DNA from: Phycomyces nitens
Taxonomy: Eukaryota > Mucoromycota > Mucoromycetes > Mucorales > Phycomycetaceae
DNA: 64,000 bases
NCBI GenBank assembly: GCA_022702545.1
Contig: JAHRBC010000001.1
Location: forward strand, 5,022,001 to 5,086,000
Direction of reading: 5' to 3'
The notes under the pieces were generated by a model. It was not told where the DNA came from, did not search any database, and saw only the letters and a list, made by a program, of their open reading frames with translations. Shown here one piece after another: positions 1 to 10,554 of the stretch. Both the position numbers and the translations under genes were made by a program. The first letter of the stretch is position 1. Every line of letters starts with the position of its first letter.

Positions 1-573
1 AATGCTTAAAACCAACTGATCATCAGCCACGGAAAGAACATTAGTCCGCTTTTAGAGAATCGATTTGATTGTCATTCTACAATCCCTGGGCTGGCTCTAT
101 CAGGGTTTAATAGGGTGGAAACTGTATATAAGATTTCGCATTCTAAAGACACCCTTTATATTGATTATAGTATGCAGACTGTAAAAGCGAGAATGCAGTT
201 GGGTCAAACAAAGGGTTAGGGATTTTGATAATCGGGCCGAGGTTTTTCCATAATACATATATGTATGTATATATATCAACCAAGCTTAATTTTATCTTGA
301 TCTTATAATCATCAATTCTCTATTTATGGGCTCAGGAATGACGATGATAGTGGTAGACAATTGGGATTCTATGCACCAAGACTTTTATAATATTGTTTAT
401 ATGCTCCTATATCACTTGGGGACTCATTATAATGGCTGCTGAACATCCTGAGCAGTTTATGCTCAGCCGCCTTATTTGAGCACAAGAAATACTTGGCCCT
501 GGTAGGCTAGCATTATAAATACTCATGGGATCTCGAACCAACGTTCTTTATCAATATCAACAACAACAGTATT
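1..573. other. Intergenic, upstream of the first gene
   Basis: I see no coding exon here. A TATA-like TATAAAT lies at 514-520, 54 bp before the ATG at 574, and is the likely core promoter of that gene. The rest is AT-rich with no recognised repeat. Confidence 0.6.
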
Positions 574-1236
574 ATGAAGATTACAGTTCTCGGTGGCTCC
601 AAAGGATGCTCTTGTGCTATGGTTAAGCAAGGTCTGGTCTCATTTCCCGACTATCAATTTACTCTGATGGTCCGTAACCCCGCTATAGTCCAGTTTACAG
701 AAGAAGAAAAGCAATCTATTAAATGGGTCAAAGGCGATGCGCGTTCCAACCAAGATATCAAGAATGCGGTTGAGGGTGCTGATTGTGTTGTGACATCGGT
801 TGGATGCACGATTAATTTGAAGGGAGCCATGGTGGATCCTGGCCTGTGCCAAGATTCAATGAAAGTGCTACTGGATGTTATTCAAGAACTCCCAGAAGAA
901 ACTCGTCCCAAAAGGCTGGTAACTGTGTCCACCACCGGTTTGGATGGAATGTCTGAGGTTCCTTATTTATTTCGCCCATTATATAAGTTTTTACTTCATG
1001 CGCCACACGAGGATAAGAAAGCAATGGAAGGTCTGGTACGAGCAAACACCGCGGTCTCGGATTGGATTATCGTTAGACCCACTCTACTGACAAACGGCCC
1101 AAAGACAGAGAAGTATCGTGATGGAGAAGGATTATGTGGCTACACGGTCTCTAGAGAAGATGTTGGTCACTTTATGCTCCACCAATGCCTAAGTAGCACA
1201 CAATGGATTAAAAAGGCACCAGTAGTCAGTAATTAA
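574..1236 (+). CDS. NAD(P)-binding atypical SDR (NmrA-like/NAD(P)H-binding) protein
   Basis: Intronless ORF of 220 aa from an ATG 54 bp downstream of a TATAAAT. The N-terminus is a Rossmann beta-alpha unit (MKITVLGGSKGCS) with a glycine motif that departs from the textbook GxxGxxG: the last glycine is Ser or Cys. It is followed by an acidic turn and the pattern GDARS, ADCVVTSVG, RLVTVSTTG and DWIIVRPTLLT, the order seen in the NAD(P)H-binding (PF13460-type) and NmrA-like families. The length is normal for that fold (about 210-250 aa). Such proteins act as flavin or quinone reductases, or as redox sensors without catalysis; the sequence does not say which. No YxxxK pair is obvious. The family call is fairly firm and the substrate is unknown. 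Confidence 0.8.
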   Translation: MKITVLGGSKGCSCAMVKQGLVSFPDYQFTLMVRNPAIVQFTEEEKQSIKWVKGDARSNQDIKNAVEGADCVVTSVGCTINLKGAMVDPGLCQDSMKVLLDVIQELPEETRPKRLVTVSTTGLDGMSEVPYLFRPLYKFLLHAPHEDKKAMEGLVRANTAVSDWIIVRPTLLTNGPKTEKYRDGEGLCGYTVSREDVGHFMLHQCLSSTQWIKKAPVVSN

Positions 1237-2181
1237 GCTTTAATCTAACTAGACATGAATGTACATTTATACCATATTCTAAACACCTATAAAATAAACA
1301 CTCAATTATATGTATAACATTATGATCCAGATAGTAATACAATCTATCAATGCGCTATTAATTGTACGAGTCAACAAGATCCATGTCTTTAAAAGTGGGA
1401 AGATGGCAAGATATAGATTATGGTAAAGTAACAGGCAGATCAGCAACATATTGGTAATTATTCACATTAGTTGGCAGTGTTTGCTGATTTGAAATCCAAA
1501 TCGTGATTTTCCTTATCCTCGAGAATTCTCTGTTCAATTGTTATGAGTCGTCAGAAACAATGTGAGATTGAACAATTGAATAGCGATTGGATACAAGAGT
1601 TGTACAGAGCTCGAGTAATTTTATCCTGATGATGAATTTAGTAGAACAACTGTTTTAAACTCGTTGTCGAATACATTAGGGCCATATACCCCAACCAACC
1701 ACAAAGTTTACCTATAGGCGCAGTTATTGATGCAAGATCCTTTGAAATCTATCTTGAAATAATTGTTGAATCTCAATTGGAATAAGTTTTATTTTCCTTT
1801 TTAGTATCATTTATCTATATACGCCGTTACGCTTGCCATACCACCATAAATAACACCAATAATCCATGGAATATTGACAGGAGTATATTATAAAAGATTA
1901 TATAATATTGAGCCTCAATTATCAGTATAAAAATGCTCATGCGTGACGATAAACTGATCCCACACCAAAGAAAAATTTAGTGAACACAAGGACAGAACCT
2001 CAGTGCACACACAAAATAATATTCTGCGCCAGTCACCTGAAGAACTTGGATCACAATACCTCCGAGCGCACGGAAATCATGTTAAGAAAAAAAAAGAAGT
2101 TTACAACTCCTGAGTATAGCCAGTAATTCTATATCTGACAGTATGATAGTAATAACTTGTCACTTTACTACATGATAGGGA

Positions 2182-2225
<44 letters not shown>

Positions 2226-5200
2226 AGCGATATATAAAGGTATATTATTCTAGATAAAAATATGATTAATTAAAAACTAGACAGAGATATAGAAACAGTA
2301 TCAAAGATAATTCTTTAAAAGTCTTTGTTATATGCTTTGAAAAAAAAAGTGAACAAGAAAAGTCAAGGTATTTCTTGCATAAAATATTTTGCCTTTTTTT
2401 TCAAAGTCTGAACTCAAATGTATAAGTATTGCCATGACAACATAAATAAACGCTGTAATGTAGACCTGAATAATATGTAATTGGAACTATTTAGTAACTA
2501 CGTAATGTGTTCTTTCTTTAAATCATTTTTTTTTTTTGAATTAGAGTCAGATATAAACCTTTTATTAATTCAGATGAGGTACCAAAGTATAGTAGTTTTT
2601 ATTTTGTTATAAAGGTATAAATACAAGATATATGTACTATCTTTACAGCTACAATGTCTTGTTTATCAAATGGAATAACGATTAGTAAAAATTCATTTTG
2701 GTACAAAGTAGAATACCTTTAATCTATAGCAGTAGTTAGACAAAATAAAAGAACCAGAAAGATTAAAGATCTAAAAAAAAAGATTACATTTCCACTCTTT
2801 ATAATGTTTTCAATAGATGAAACTAATTGTTATCCTTTGCCAATTATAATCCTATTAATACCAACAACAATAGGTATTTTATAAAGACACGAGTTAATTA
2901 GAGCTGATAAATATTTATGTGTTGTTTCATGATACCATCAAACTATAACTACTGTTATTCCCACCTTTAGTATCAATAAGATTTTATGGCTGTTTGAAAA
3001 GCCATGATAACAAGATGAAGTAAAATAGAGAAATAACGTCGAGGTGTGGGTTGCAAGATTCTTTGTTCTACTATTCAATCATTTGTCTGGTGTAATTGCT
3101 GTCTTTTCTGTTGCAATGAAAAGGTGTATATCCTAGATTAAGTTTGTAGTTTCGGTTATTATTTTGCCTAAAGCTTCAAATGGCTAACCTTGAGAATTTT
3201 GGCCAGTTGTCAGTAATATACTTGATCACACAAGAAATTCATTCTATTTCAACGTTTTGGCTTATTTTTGTGCTCAAGATCTATCGTCTTCTTTCTCTTT
3301 TAGGTATAAGCAACAAGATAACAAGTCAGATGTTGCTTTACTACAAAACGCGAGAAAAACTGTGTTGTTAAATTACTAGACCAGATTGAGCAACTTGGCC
3401 TTGGAATCTGTGTTTGATATTTTCTCACAAAACTTTCTCTGCCCAATTACAAGCATATGGTATATTTATAAATACCAGAGCCAATTACTTATTTACATGA
3501 TCGATACTTAAGCTATTTGGCAAACGCGGGCCCAGATACCATGACCAAAGACATATATGTGGACACGGTGTAAATCACGTCTTATGCATAACAAGAGTTT
3601 CAGAAGTTTCCACATGACTGCATATGCTCAATGGTGGAATGAGCCCCATTATATCAAAGTATTAGGTTATTGCCGAGTCAAATGTTGATTTAAATCTCAT
3701 AAAGCACTCATGAAACACTCTTGAGGTTCCCTTGAAGACGAAATATACTAGTAACTCCAAATATTCAAATCCAAGACTTACAGGAAGATTTTGTAGAATT
3801 AGGTGCCAAGGCACAGTATAAGCTTTTACAGAATCTGCAGTCTATATATACATTATACATATGCTTTTTTGTTTAATGTAGACAATGCATATCTGAAAAT
3901 CATTCATGTCTATTATATTTTAGTAAGTAATGTAGAAAAAGATATTAGAGTACCGTTGGAAAGTGACAATATAATACATGGATAGTATGATTCTAATGTA
4001 CCATAAAATATTTTCAAGTTACTACGGTTCCAATATAACTCAAATAATAGGATTGTTTTTAGGGGGTCGACATCTTTTGGGTATTAAAAACACAATATCT
4101 AAGCCATATATCCAAAAACGATCAAAGTACTCAATATCAAAGCCATGGGTGTCAATTTAATAATATTTCTTGTCAAAGTATCAATAGCAGGCCAACCTTC
4201 ACAGAAACATATAGTGTACACTCATTATTCGATAGCCAAGCAAGTGAATTGTGCAAGTAGTAGAGGGGTTTTTTTTTGTAAATATTACTTTACCACTTGT
4301 CATATCACTCTATAGTATTTCTACTCGGAATTGAGACGATGTTAGTTTTTTTTAAAGAATTTTTTTTTCTATAAACAGAATGTTCTTCACATATCTATAT
4401 GGCTTTTCAATATTTACCATTTATACTTTAGGGGTAGCAGCAGCTAAATATAATTGGACAGCTCCTATGATCCTTATGATAATTATCAAAAACCCAAACC
4501 CATCTTTTGAGAGTATTTTTGGCAACGACAGAATTACACTTTCAAAAACTATAAAAAGTTTATATTTATCAGCCTATCTTTGTTGGGTTTCCCGATCATT
4601 ACTGTATGTATCAAACATCCCTGCTTTATTTCCTATAATTTTTGCCAGAGCCCCAGACCTTTTGCCTAAAGTTCGGTTGAGGAAAATGACAAATTGATCT
4701 ATTAGAGTGGCAATTGATCCACTAGAGATACGTGCGTAAAATGGGATCAGTATATCTTTGAGATTACTTCATTGCTTCTAGTCACACAGCTATTGGTATC
4801 ACGTTCTTGTCTTTTTGTGGTTTCTGGACATGAACCCAAAGAAACCCACCAGGCTTAGAAAGACAATTGAAACTAGAAGAATTTTAAAAAGACACGAGTG
4901 ATTATCTTGTCTACTGGTCTCAGCATTTGGATTGAGAATATTTATCTACTCAAACAGTGTGAGTAACCCAAGCCAACTTCCAACCCGGAATAGTGTTTTT
5001 TTTAATGATTGCCACTTGTCAGGATCAAGATGATATGGAACAATCTATTACTATATCTATGTAATGTATCAAATATAAAATATTGATTAATATCCGTTCT
5101 TCTTATTCTATTTTCCCTTGATATAAGTTGCCTTTACGATCAAGTCGGGTTCAATTGAAAAACATAAAGTGACAAAAGTTATAGCTTTCTTGACATTAGC

Positions 5201-5536
5201 ATAAAACATGCTTTGGAATATCTTGCATTTAGACAAGAATTGTGCTTTGATACTATAAAAATTAATTATGAACATTGAATTTTGAGCAATCGAAATAATA
5301 ATAAGAAGAAGAAGAAGGGAGGAAGATTAGCTGTTGTAAGATGAATGTATTTGGGAGTTGGTCCTTCAAAACCTCAATTTCACTTTCCTCTTCTGGTCTT
5401 TTTTTGACTGCAGACAACAGCTATATGGACAGCACACTCAGCTCCTATATATCAACTCTATATCTTCATAAAAATGGGAAACCAGCACAGCCAATAGTTA
5501 ATTTTCTTCTCTTTTCCTATACCCTTGAATCAAACA
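1237..5536. other. Long gene-poor AT-rich interval
   Basis: About 4.3 kb without a gene I can support. It contains a T34 tract at 2184-2217, an AAT/AAG-rich simple stretch at 5296-5320, and only short unsupported ORFs, the longest being 105 codons at 4380-4697. A TATATAT-like stretch near 5446-5452, about 85 bp before the ATG at 5537, may be the core promoter of the next gene. Decayed transposon sequence may be present but I could not identify any. Confidence 0.5.
2184..2224. repeat. Poly(T)34 followed by A7
   Basis: An uninterrupted run of 34 T (2184-2217) is followed by seven A. It could be a simple-repeat expansion or the poly(A) end of a retro-inserted transcript on the minus strand. I see no recognisable gene body or target-site duplication next to it. 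Confidence 0.8.
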
Positions 5537-7612
5537 ATGACCAAGACCGAATACATACGCCTTGACTTTCCAACCTATGAAGCCATATCGGACAAGGAGA
5601 TTGACAGAGAAACTGTCAAAGGACTATCCGATGTAGCTATATCTCAAGCCCTGAGTGACACCAACTCCATCCTCTACAGGGAGATCACTTTACGCATCAT
5701 GATGACTGCCGTTACCGGAAACAGAGCCTCTCGTCGCGAGACTAACGGTCTCGATCGTACTTGTCCCAATCTGACCATCACTACATTTGTCGATGAGACT
5801 ACTGCAAGAATCGCAAGAGAACTCTTTCCTGATTACACACTTCATTTCAATCCCCAAGAGATTGTCACTAATCCCAGACCATATGTGCTGTTCCATCTTG
5901 CTACAGAACATGCTCTCTCTATGTTTGGCTCACATGACCTAGATATTATTCATCTTGGTGGTAATCCAATGTCATACGCAAAAAGACAGCCATTCAGATC
6001 CAATGTCCATTGCTGTGTCGATGAATCTGATATTTACGTTCGTTCAGAAATGACCCGCATGCGTGAAGAACTCCATGAATTGGAAGAAGACGAATCGACA
6101 CCGAATAAGAAACGCAGCCATAAAATACATGCAAACATGGCTAATCTGATTAATAATGTTGGTCATGGATTATACTGCGACCAACCCATGCTGTGCTTGC
6201 TCTCGGGCTACAATATGCTCGTCGACCACACAAAATACGATCTTTCTTTGGAACAGATTGGATTATGTATGATACGACACAGCGTCAAACTCACCCAAGG
6301 ATTCTTTCCTTATTCTCCCGAGATGATCTATGCTGATACCGGTTACCTGTTTTCGCTTGATGCCAAATTTATCATTGACAGAGAAGAAGATACCATTACC
6401 ATTGAGTACAACAGAGCAGATCAGTTTACACGAACCTATAGATACTCCAATTATGTGGAACTGTACTCAAAAGATATCATTCGGGTCGGTGAAGAACGCT
6501 TCAAGGTCGAGCGGAACGAGCCTCATCGTGGAAACATTGTTTACTACAAAATCGCTCGCCTTTCCAGAAACACTGATATCGAAAAGATCCCAGTCCATCG
6601 CATGTCCTTCTTGGGTGCAAACCAAATGTGTGTGTTGCGCATGCATATGCCAAAAAAGAGCGATCCAGAAAGTACAAGGAAACCAAGCTTTGAACTAGTT
6701 GAGCATGTCGTGCACAAATCCATCTATTCAGTTGTCTACAACTATGCTCTGAGAATGGCGCCGGGAAAACTGAACTTCAATGAGATCAATAACCATCTCT
6801 ACAAGATCACTGGTACACAAGGGTTCAATATGAAGAGCATATTTATACCAAAACACTCGTCAGTAAAGTCAATGTATGATATTGCAAAGGCAATCTATTT
6901 CCGGGCATATTGTGAAAGATTCATGACCACCTCAACCGTCAAGATTGCGTTTGAACGTCTCGACTCCAACCTAGACTCCTACCGCTTTGACATATCGACT
7001 GCGGTATCAAATTTTGTCAAATGCTCTTATTGGAGGACATGGAAAGCCTTTATCGCTTCTCACTCGGATGACACCCAATGCCTAAAGGAGTCTGATACAG
7101 GATTTTCCAAAAAGATGTCTGGATACTTGCATGTATTTGTGAGCACATGCTTGGCTAAGAATGACCTAACTGTCGAGGATGGCGATTACCCTGAATACAT
7201 TGAATATCCTGATTACCTCCGAGAACAGCACTCCAACTGGATGGATAACATTCGACTTGGACGGGGCACAAATATTCGCCAACTCCCATTCTTTTTTGAA
7301 GGGAAAGATGCTACCTACATTGTCTGTAACTTTCATCCAAAATATCCCGGTGGCATGTGGAGCCAAAGATACGATTCTGTTGAATGTTTCCAGCAGATAC
7401 TAGTCCCAAGCGATACACAAACTGCATCTCAGGAGCAGCGCAGGATACACTATAAGGATCCCGAAAATCTGTGGATCAAGATTATTCATTTTGATGAACA
7501 ACACTTGGGCATCAAGGATGAATGGAGCGAAAAGGATGAGAATGATTCGGAATCAAATGGAAGTGCAAAAGAAACAGAAACGATGATACGTGCAATTACT
7601 TTGGATAATTGA
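5537..7612 (+). CDS. Alphavirus-superfamily-like methyltransferase/guanylyltransferase (endogenous viral-like gene)
   Basis: Intronless intact ORF of 691 aa. The ATG at 5537 has a good context (AAACAATGA); the frame opens slightly upstream but without an ATG. I see, in order, landmarks of the viral Vmethyltransf (PF01660-type) domain. His-125 lies in an H-A-L motif, where the family carries the histidine that accepts m7GMP. Next come D-L-D-I-I-H-L-G-G-N (134-143), then V-H-C-C (157-160) with Asp-165 seven residues after His-158. Cys-214 and Cys-220 follow, then Tyr-234-Asp-235, and a D-x-I-x-I-x-Y stretch followed by Tyr-301. The acid that usually follows the D-x-R part of motif II is not evident. 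The remaining C-terminal ~350 aa I do not recognise. There is no helicase or RdRp. Known members cap viral RNA on membranes. Here I infer an endogenised or domesticated copy; activity is unknown. It stands alone between two long gene-poor intervals. Confidence 0.72.
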   Translation: MTKTEYIRLDFPTYEAISDKEIDRETVKGLSDVAISQALSDTNSILYREITLRIMMTAVTGNRASRRETNGLDRTCPNLTITTFVDETTARIARELFPDYTLHFNPQEIVTNPRPYVLFHLATEHALSMFGSHDLDIIHLGGNPMSYAKRQPFRSNVHCCVDESDIYVRSEMTRMREELHELEEDESTPNKKRSHKIHANMANLINNVGHGLYCDQPMLCLLSGYNMLVDHTKYDLSLEQIGLCMIRHSVKLTQGFFPYSPEMIYADTGYLFSLDAKFIIDREEDTITIEYNRADQFTRTYRYSNYVELYSKDIIRVGEERFKVERNEPHRGNIVYYKIARLSRNTDIEKIPVHRMSFLGANQMCVLRMHMPKKSDPESTRKPSFELVEHVVHKSIYSVVYNYALRMAPGKLNFNEINNHLYKITGTQGFNMKSIFIPKHSSVKSMYDIAKAIYFRAYCERFMTTSTVKIAFERLDSNLDSYRFDISTAVSNFVKCSYWRTWKAFIASHSDDTQCLKESDTGFSKKMSGYLHVFVSTCLAKNDLTVEDGDYPEYIEYPDYLREQHSNWMDNIRLGRGTNIRQLPFFFEGKDATYIVCNFHPKYPGGMWSQRYDSVECFQQILVPSDTQTASQEQRRIHYKDPENLWIKIIHFDEQHLGIKDEWSEKDENDSESNGSAKETETMIRAITLDN

Positions 7613-10554
7613 TTATAGATAAAAGGTTTGCTAATTTATACAAGTGTATGTCTAGATTGAGGGCTATATTAAACCATTCCAGAATATAAACCCAAGGATA
7701 ATTTAAAATAAATGAATAAAAGTTAATACAACGATATCTAAAGGTAATAAGGTGTACTGCGAGTGGAAAGCGATCTGAATCTTCTTTTTCAACATAATAA
7801 ACCTCGAGTAAATATGTATAATATACCATAAACTATAATAAAAGACAATATATTTATATATATATTGCAACAATCCCAATTCATGTACAATAGAGTATCA
7901 GTCTAAAGAATATTTAACTAGATTAATTATGTATGAATACTCTCTCATGGATTCTATTTTATCTTTCAACTTGAACCATTTCCAAAGTTTCGAGAGATAC
8001 TTTTATTTAATTCCATCAAGAGAGGAACAGTGCATGTCTCTCAAGGTTTTGATAGACTTTCTTTTTCGGACCAACTTTTGAAATGAAAGTTGGATGTATA
8101 ATGTCCTTGGCATAAAAGGAACATCAACCGAGTCTCCCCCCAATGTCTATAAGTAGGTGAGCTAAAGTTAAAATATATAAGTATTGTACTAAAAGAATTA
8201 TTCCAAGATTTGCCGCTTTAGGATGCTCCAACGAATATAAGTATTAATCTATTTCATGTACTATTTTTTGTTTTCCAAAAAAAAGCGTTGGAATGTCTTG
8301 AGAAACATAAAACTGGTTGTACTTTCTTTTATATTGGTTAGTATTAGTAAAAAGTATATATACACATACATGTAATATAGTATGTAAACATGTGTTCAAA
8401 ATATCATTATCTTGATAGAAAATGTTTTACAAATTATTTTTCAAGAGCTTGATCAATTGTTCAAATAATAATTTAATTATGTTTATATACTATAATACAA
8501 TGAATCCTTTGAAAAGTACCTTTTGTAGGATACACTGTCTGATATTTAACTTTTACACTGATACTCACCAAAGTTACTGATAAAAGATTGTTTAGTTCTA
8601 CTTTAAATGTCTTTAAATAAAACTAATTAGTGGCCATAATATCTACTTGCATCATATTAAACTGGTATAGAGATGGAGAGTGTTTCATTATCATTATGGT
8701 CAACAAAAATTTATTTTTCGAATTTTTCTTACCCCTTTATTTTCAATGTGGTGCAAATAGACGACGCGTAACTTGAATTTTTCAAATTTTCGTCTTTGTA
8801 TCCCTCTTACTCTTCATCTATTGGCCCATCAATGTTCAAACTTGAATATCATCTGGTCCCACACTTCTTGAGCATGCCCTTCCAGTTTTATGTTTTTTCA
8901 TCGAGTAAAGCAAGAGCAACAAGCGTTTGAATTCTGAAACACTTTAGCGGATTTTCCTGCCTCCTTAAAATGCTGGATTTTTTGTTTACATTTCCATATT
9001 TGTCCACTGTTTTTTCGCGTCTTTATACCTACGCGTACCAAATCACGGACGAAAACTAATGTCAAATTAATCTTGAGATGATCAATTGATCATTTCATTA
9101 CCATTAGCACATTATACAATTTATAGATACTCTACTAGGCATCCCATTACCATTACAATGATCAATGATCATCATTTACACCAAAATCAGGGCATTCAAC
9201 AACAATGTCATCTCTATCTTGTACTCTAATTACAGTATATTTTCTCATTCACTACTTGTATTGCATTTCATCCTGTCGTTATCAACATTCTAATAAATTA
9301 TTTTGGAATATTTAATATTTCTTGCATCTAAACAATATCTGGCTATTTATTCTATCCAAGAGTTTTTCTTGGTTATAAGCAGAGTAAGCAAATATGATAT
9401 ATAGCTCATGACATGGTCATTATAGATAACTTGTGCCTAGGTTGTAATTATGTCTATCCCAAGTCCAAATAATGTATCTGATCAGTAGTAAATGATACAT
9501 TGTAAGAGAGAGAGAAAAGTCTGCTTTAATGCTTTGAAACTGGAATCTCTGCTTGTTCTCGATCTATGATTTGTAGTGTAACACTTGTGTTCTACAGTGT
9601 GTAAATTACCATTTTTCCCTATTTCCTTAATACTCTTATTTTTTGTGCATATACATTCATATTGGATAATCAAAGTGAAATGTCAGTCTACTTGTAGGAT
9701 ATAATTATTTGAAAATCTAGCGCAAAGAAGTGCATAGGAATCCACAAGTTGTCAATTTAAATTCCGTCTGTAATTTTGGGATTGATTCTTACACATATGC
9801 ATGAATTTGGCAATCTTTGTGTCTAGGATAACATGTTTTCCTACTTGACAAAGTGCAGACCTGCATAGAAATGACAAATACATAGACAGCATGCATGTCA
9901 CAGAGTAATCGGCTATAAACAAGCCATCTTTACTTCTTTCTATCTTTCTTTGCTAAGCATGTCCTGGAGAGGACATTAAACTGTTTGATATTAGAGGATT
10001 CGTTCTAGTGCTATTGTAAAAAGCGCTCCTTCATATACACATTTATATCCTAGATATGAAAAAAAGAAGGCCTTGAACTTTGGAAATTTTCGGGTGATAA
10101 TGACTTTTGTATAAACACAACACTGTATTCACATTGACCTTGGTCGCTTTACTGTCTAGAATTACTATATTAAAGGCAAGACATTGTGAAACTATAAAGT
10201 GACACAAGATTTATATTTAATCTTTGATCTTTACCTTTTTACTATCTTGCAAAAGTTCAGAATTTAACATTAATTGGAATTCTCGGGCATAATAATAAAC
10301 CAAGTCTATAATCAGCTTGTAAGATTGGCTATAAATACTTCTTGGAAAGGCCATGTGATTTAGTGGTATCCAAGCTTTTTATATTTCTTGGATATTTAAA
10401 GTTGTCGTGACTGCTTTAATGACATAACGCGTCTAAAATAAACGTGTAGTGCTTCAAAAAAAACCAAACGCGAATTGGATTTGGTAGTAATAAAGAAATA
10501 TATTCATATTTTCCAGCACATACCTCTTTTCATTCTTATTATACACTAGTAATT
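7613..10554. other. Gene-poor interval ending in the TOP2 promoter
   Basis: About 2.9 kb of AT-rich DNA without a supported gene. ORFs here are under 65 codons. ACGCGT words occur near 8765, 9032 and 10427; the last lies in the promoter-proximal region of TOP2. Confidence 0.55.
10427..10473 (+). promoter_or_regulatory. MCB-like elements upstream of TOP2
   Basis: ACGCGT at 10427-10432 and ACGCGA at about 10468-10473 lie 128 and 87 bp before the TOP2 ATG. ACGCGT is the MluI cell-cycle box bound by MBF (Mbp1-Swi6) in ascomycete yeasts. Function here is inferred from sequence alone. Confidence 0.45.

Noticed and set aside
4380..4697. 105-codon hydrophobic ORF
   Set aside because: AT-rich DNA gives hydrophobic frames readily; no family motif, no conserved splice sites, and a comparable minus-strand reading exists.
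5341..5565. 74-codon ORF just before the virus-like gene
   Set aside because: Overlaps the 5' end of the larger ORF in another frame and has no recognisable feature; it is probably leader sequence.
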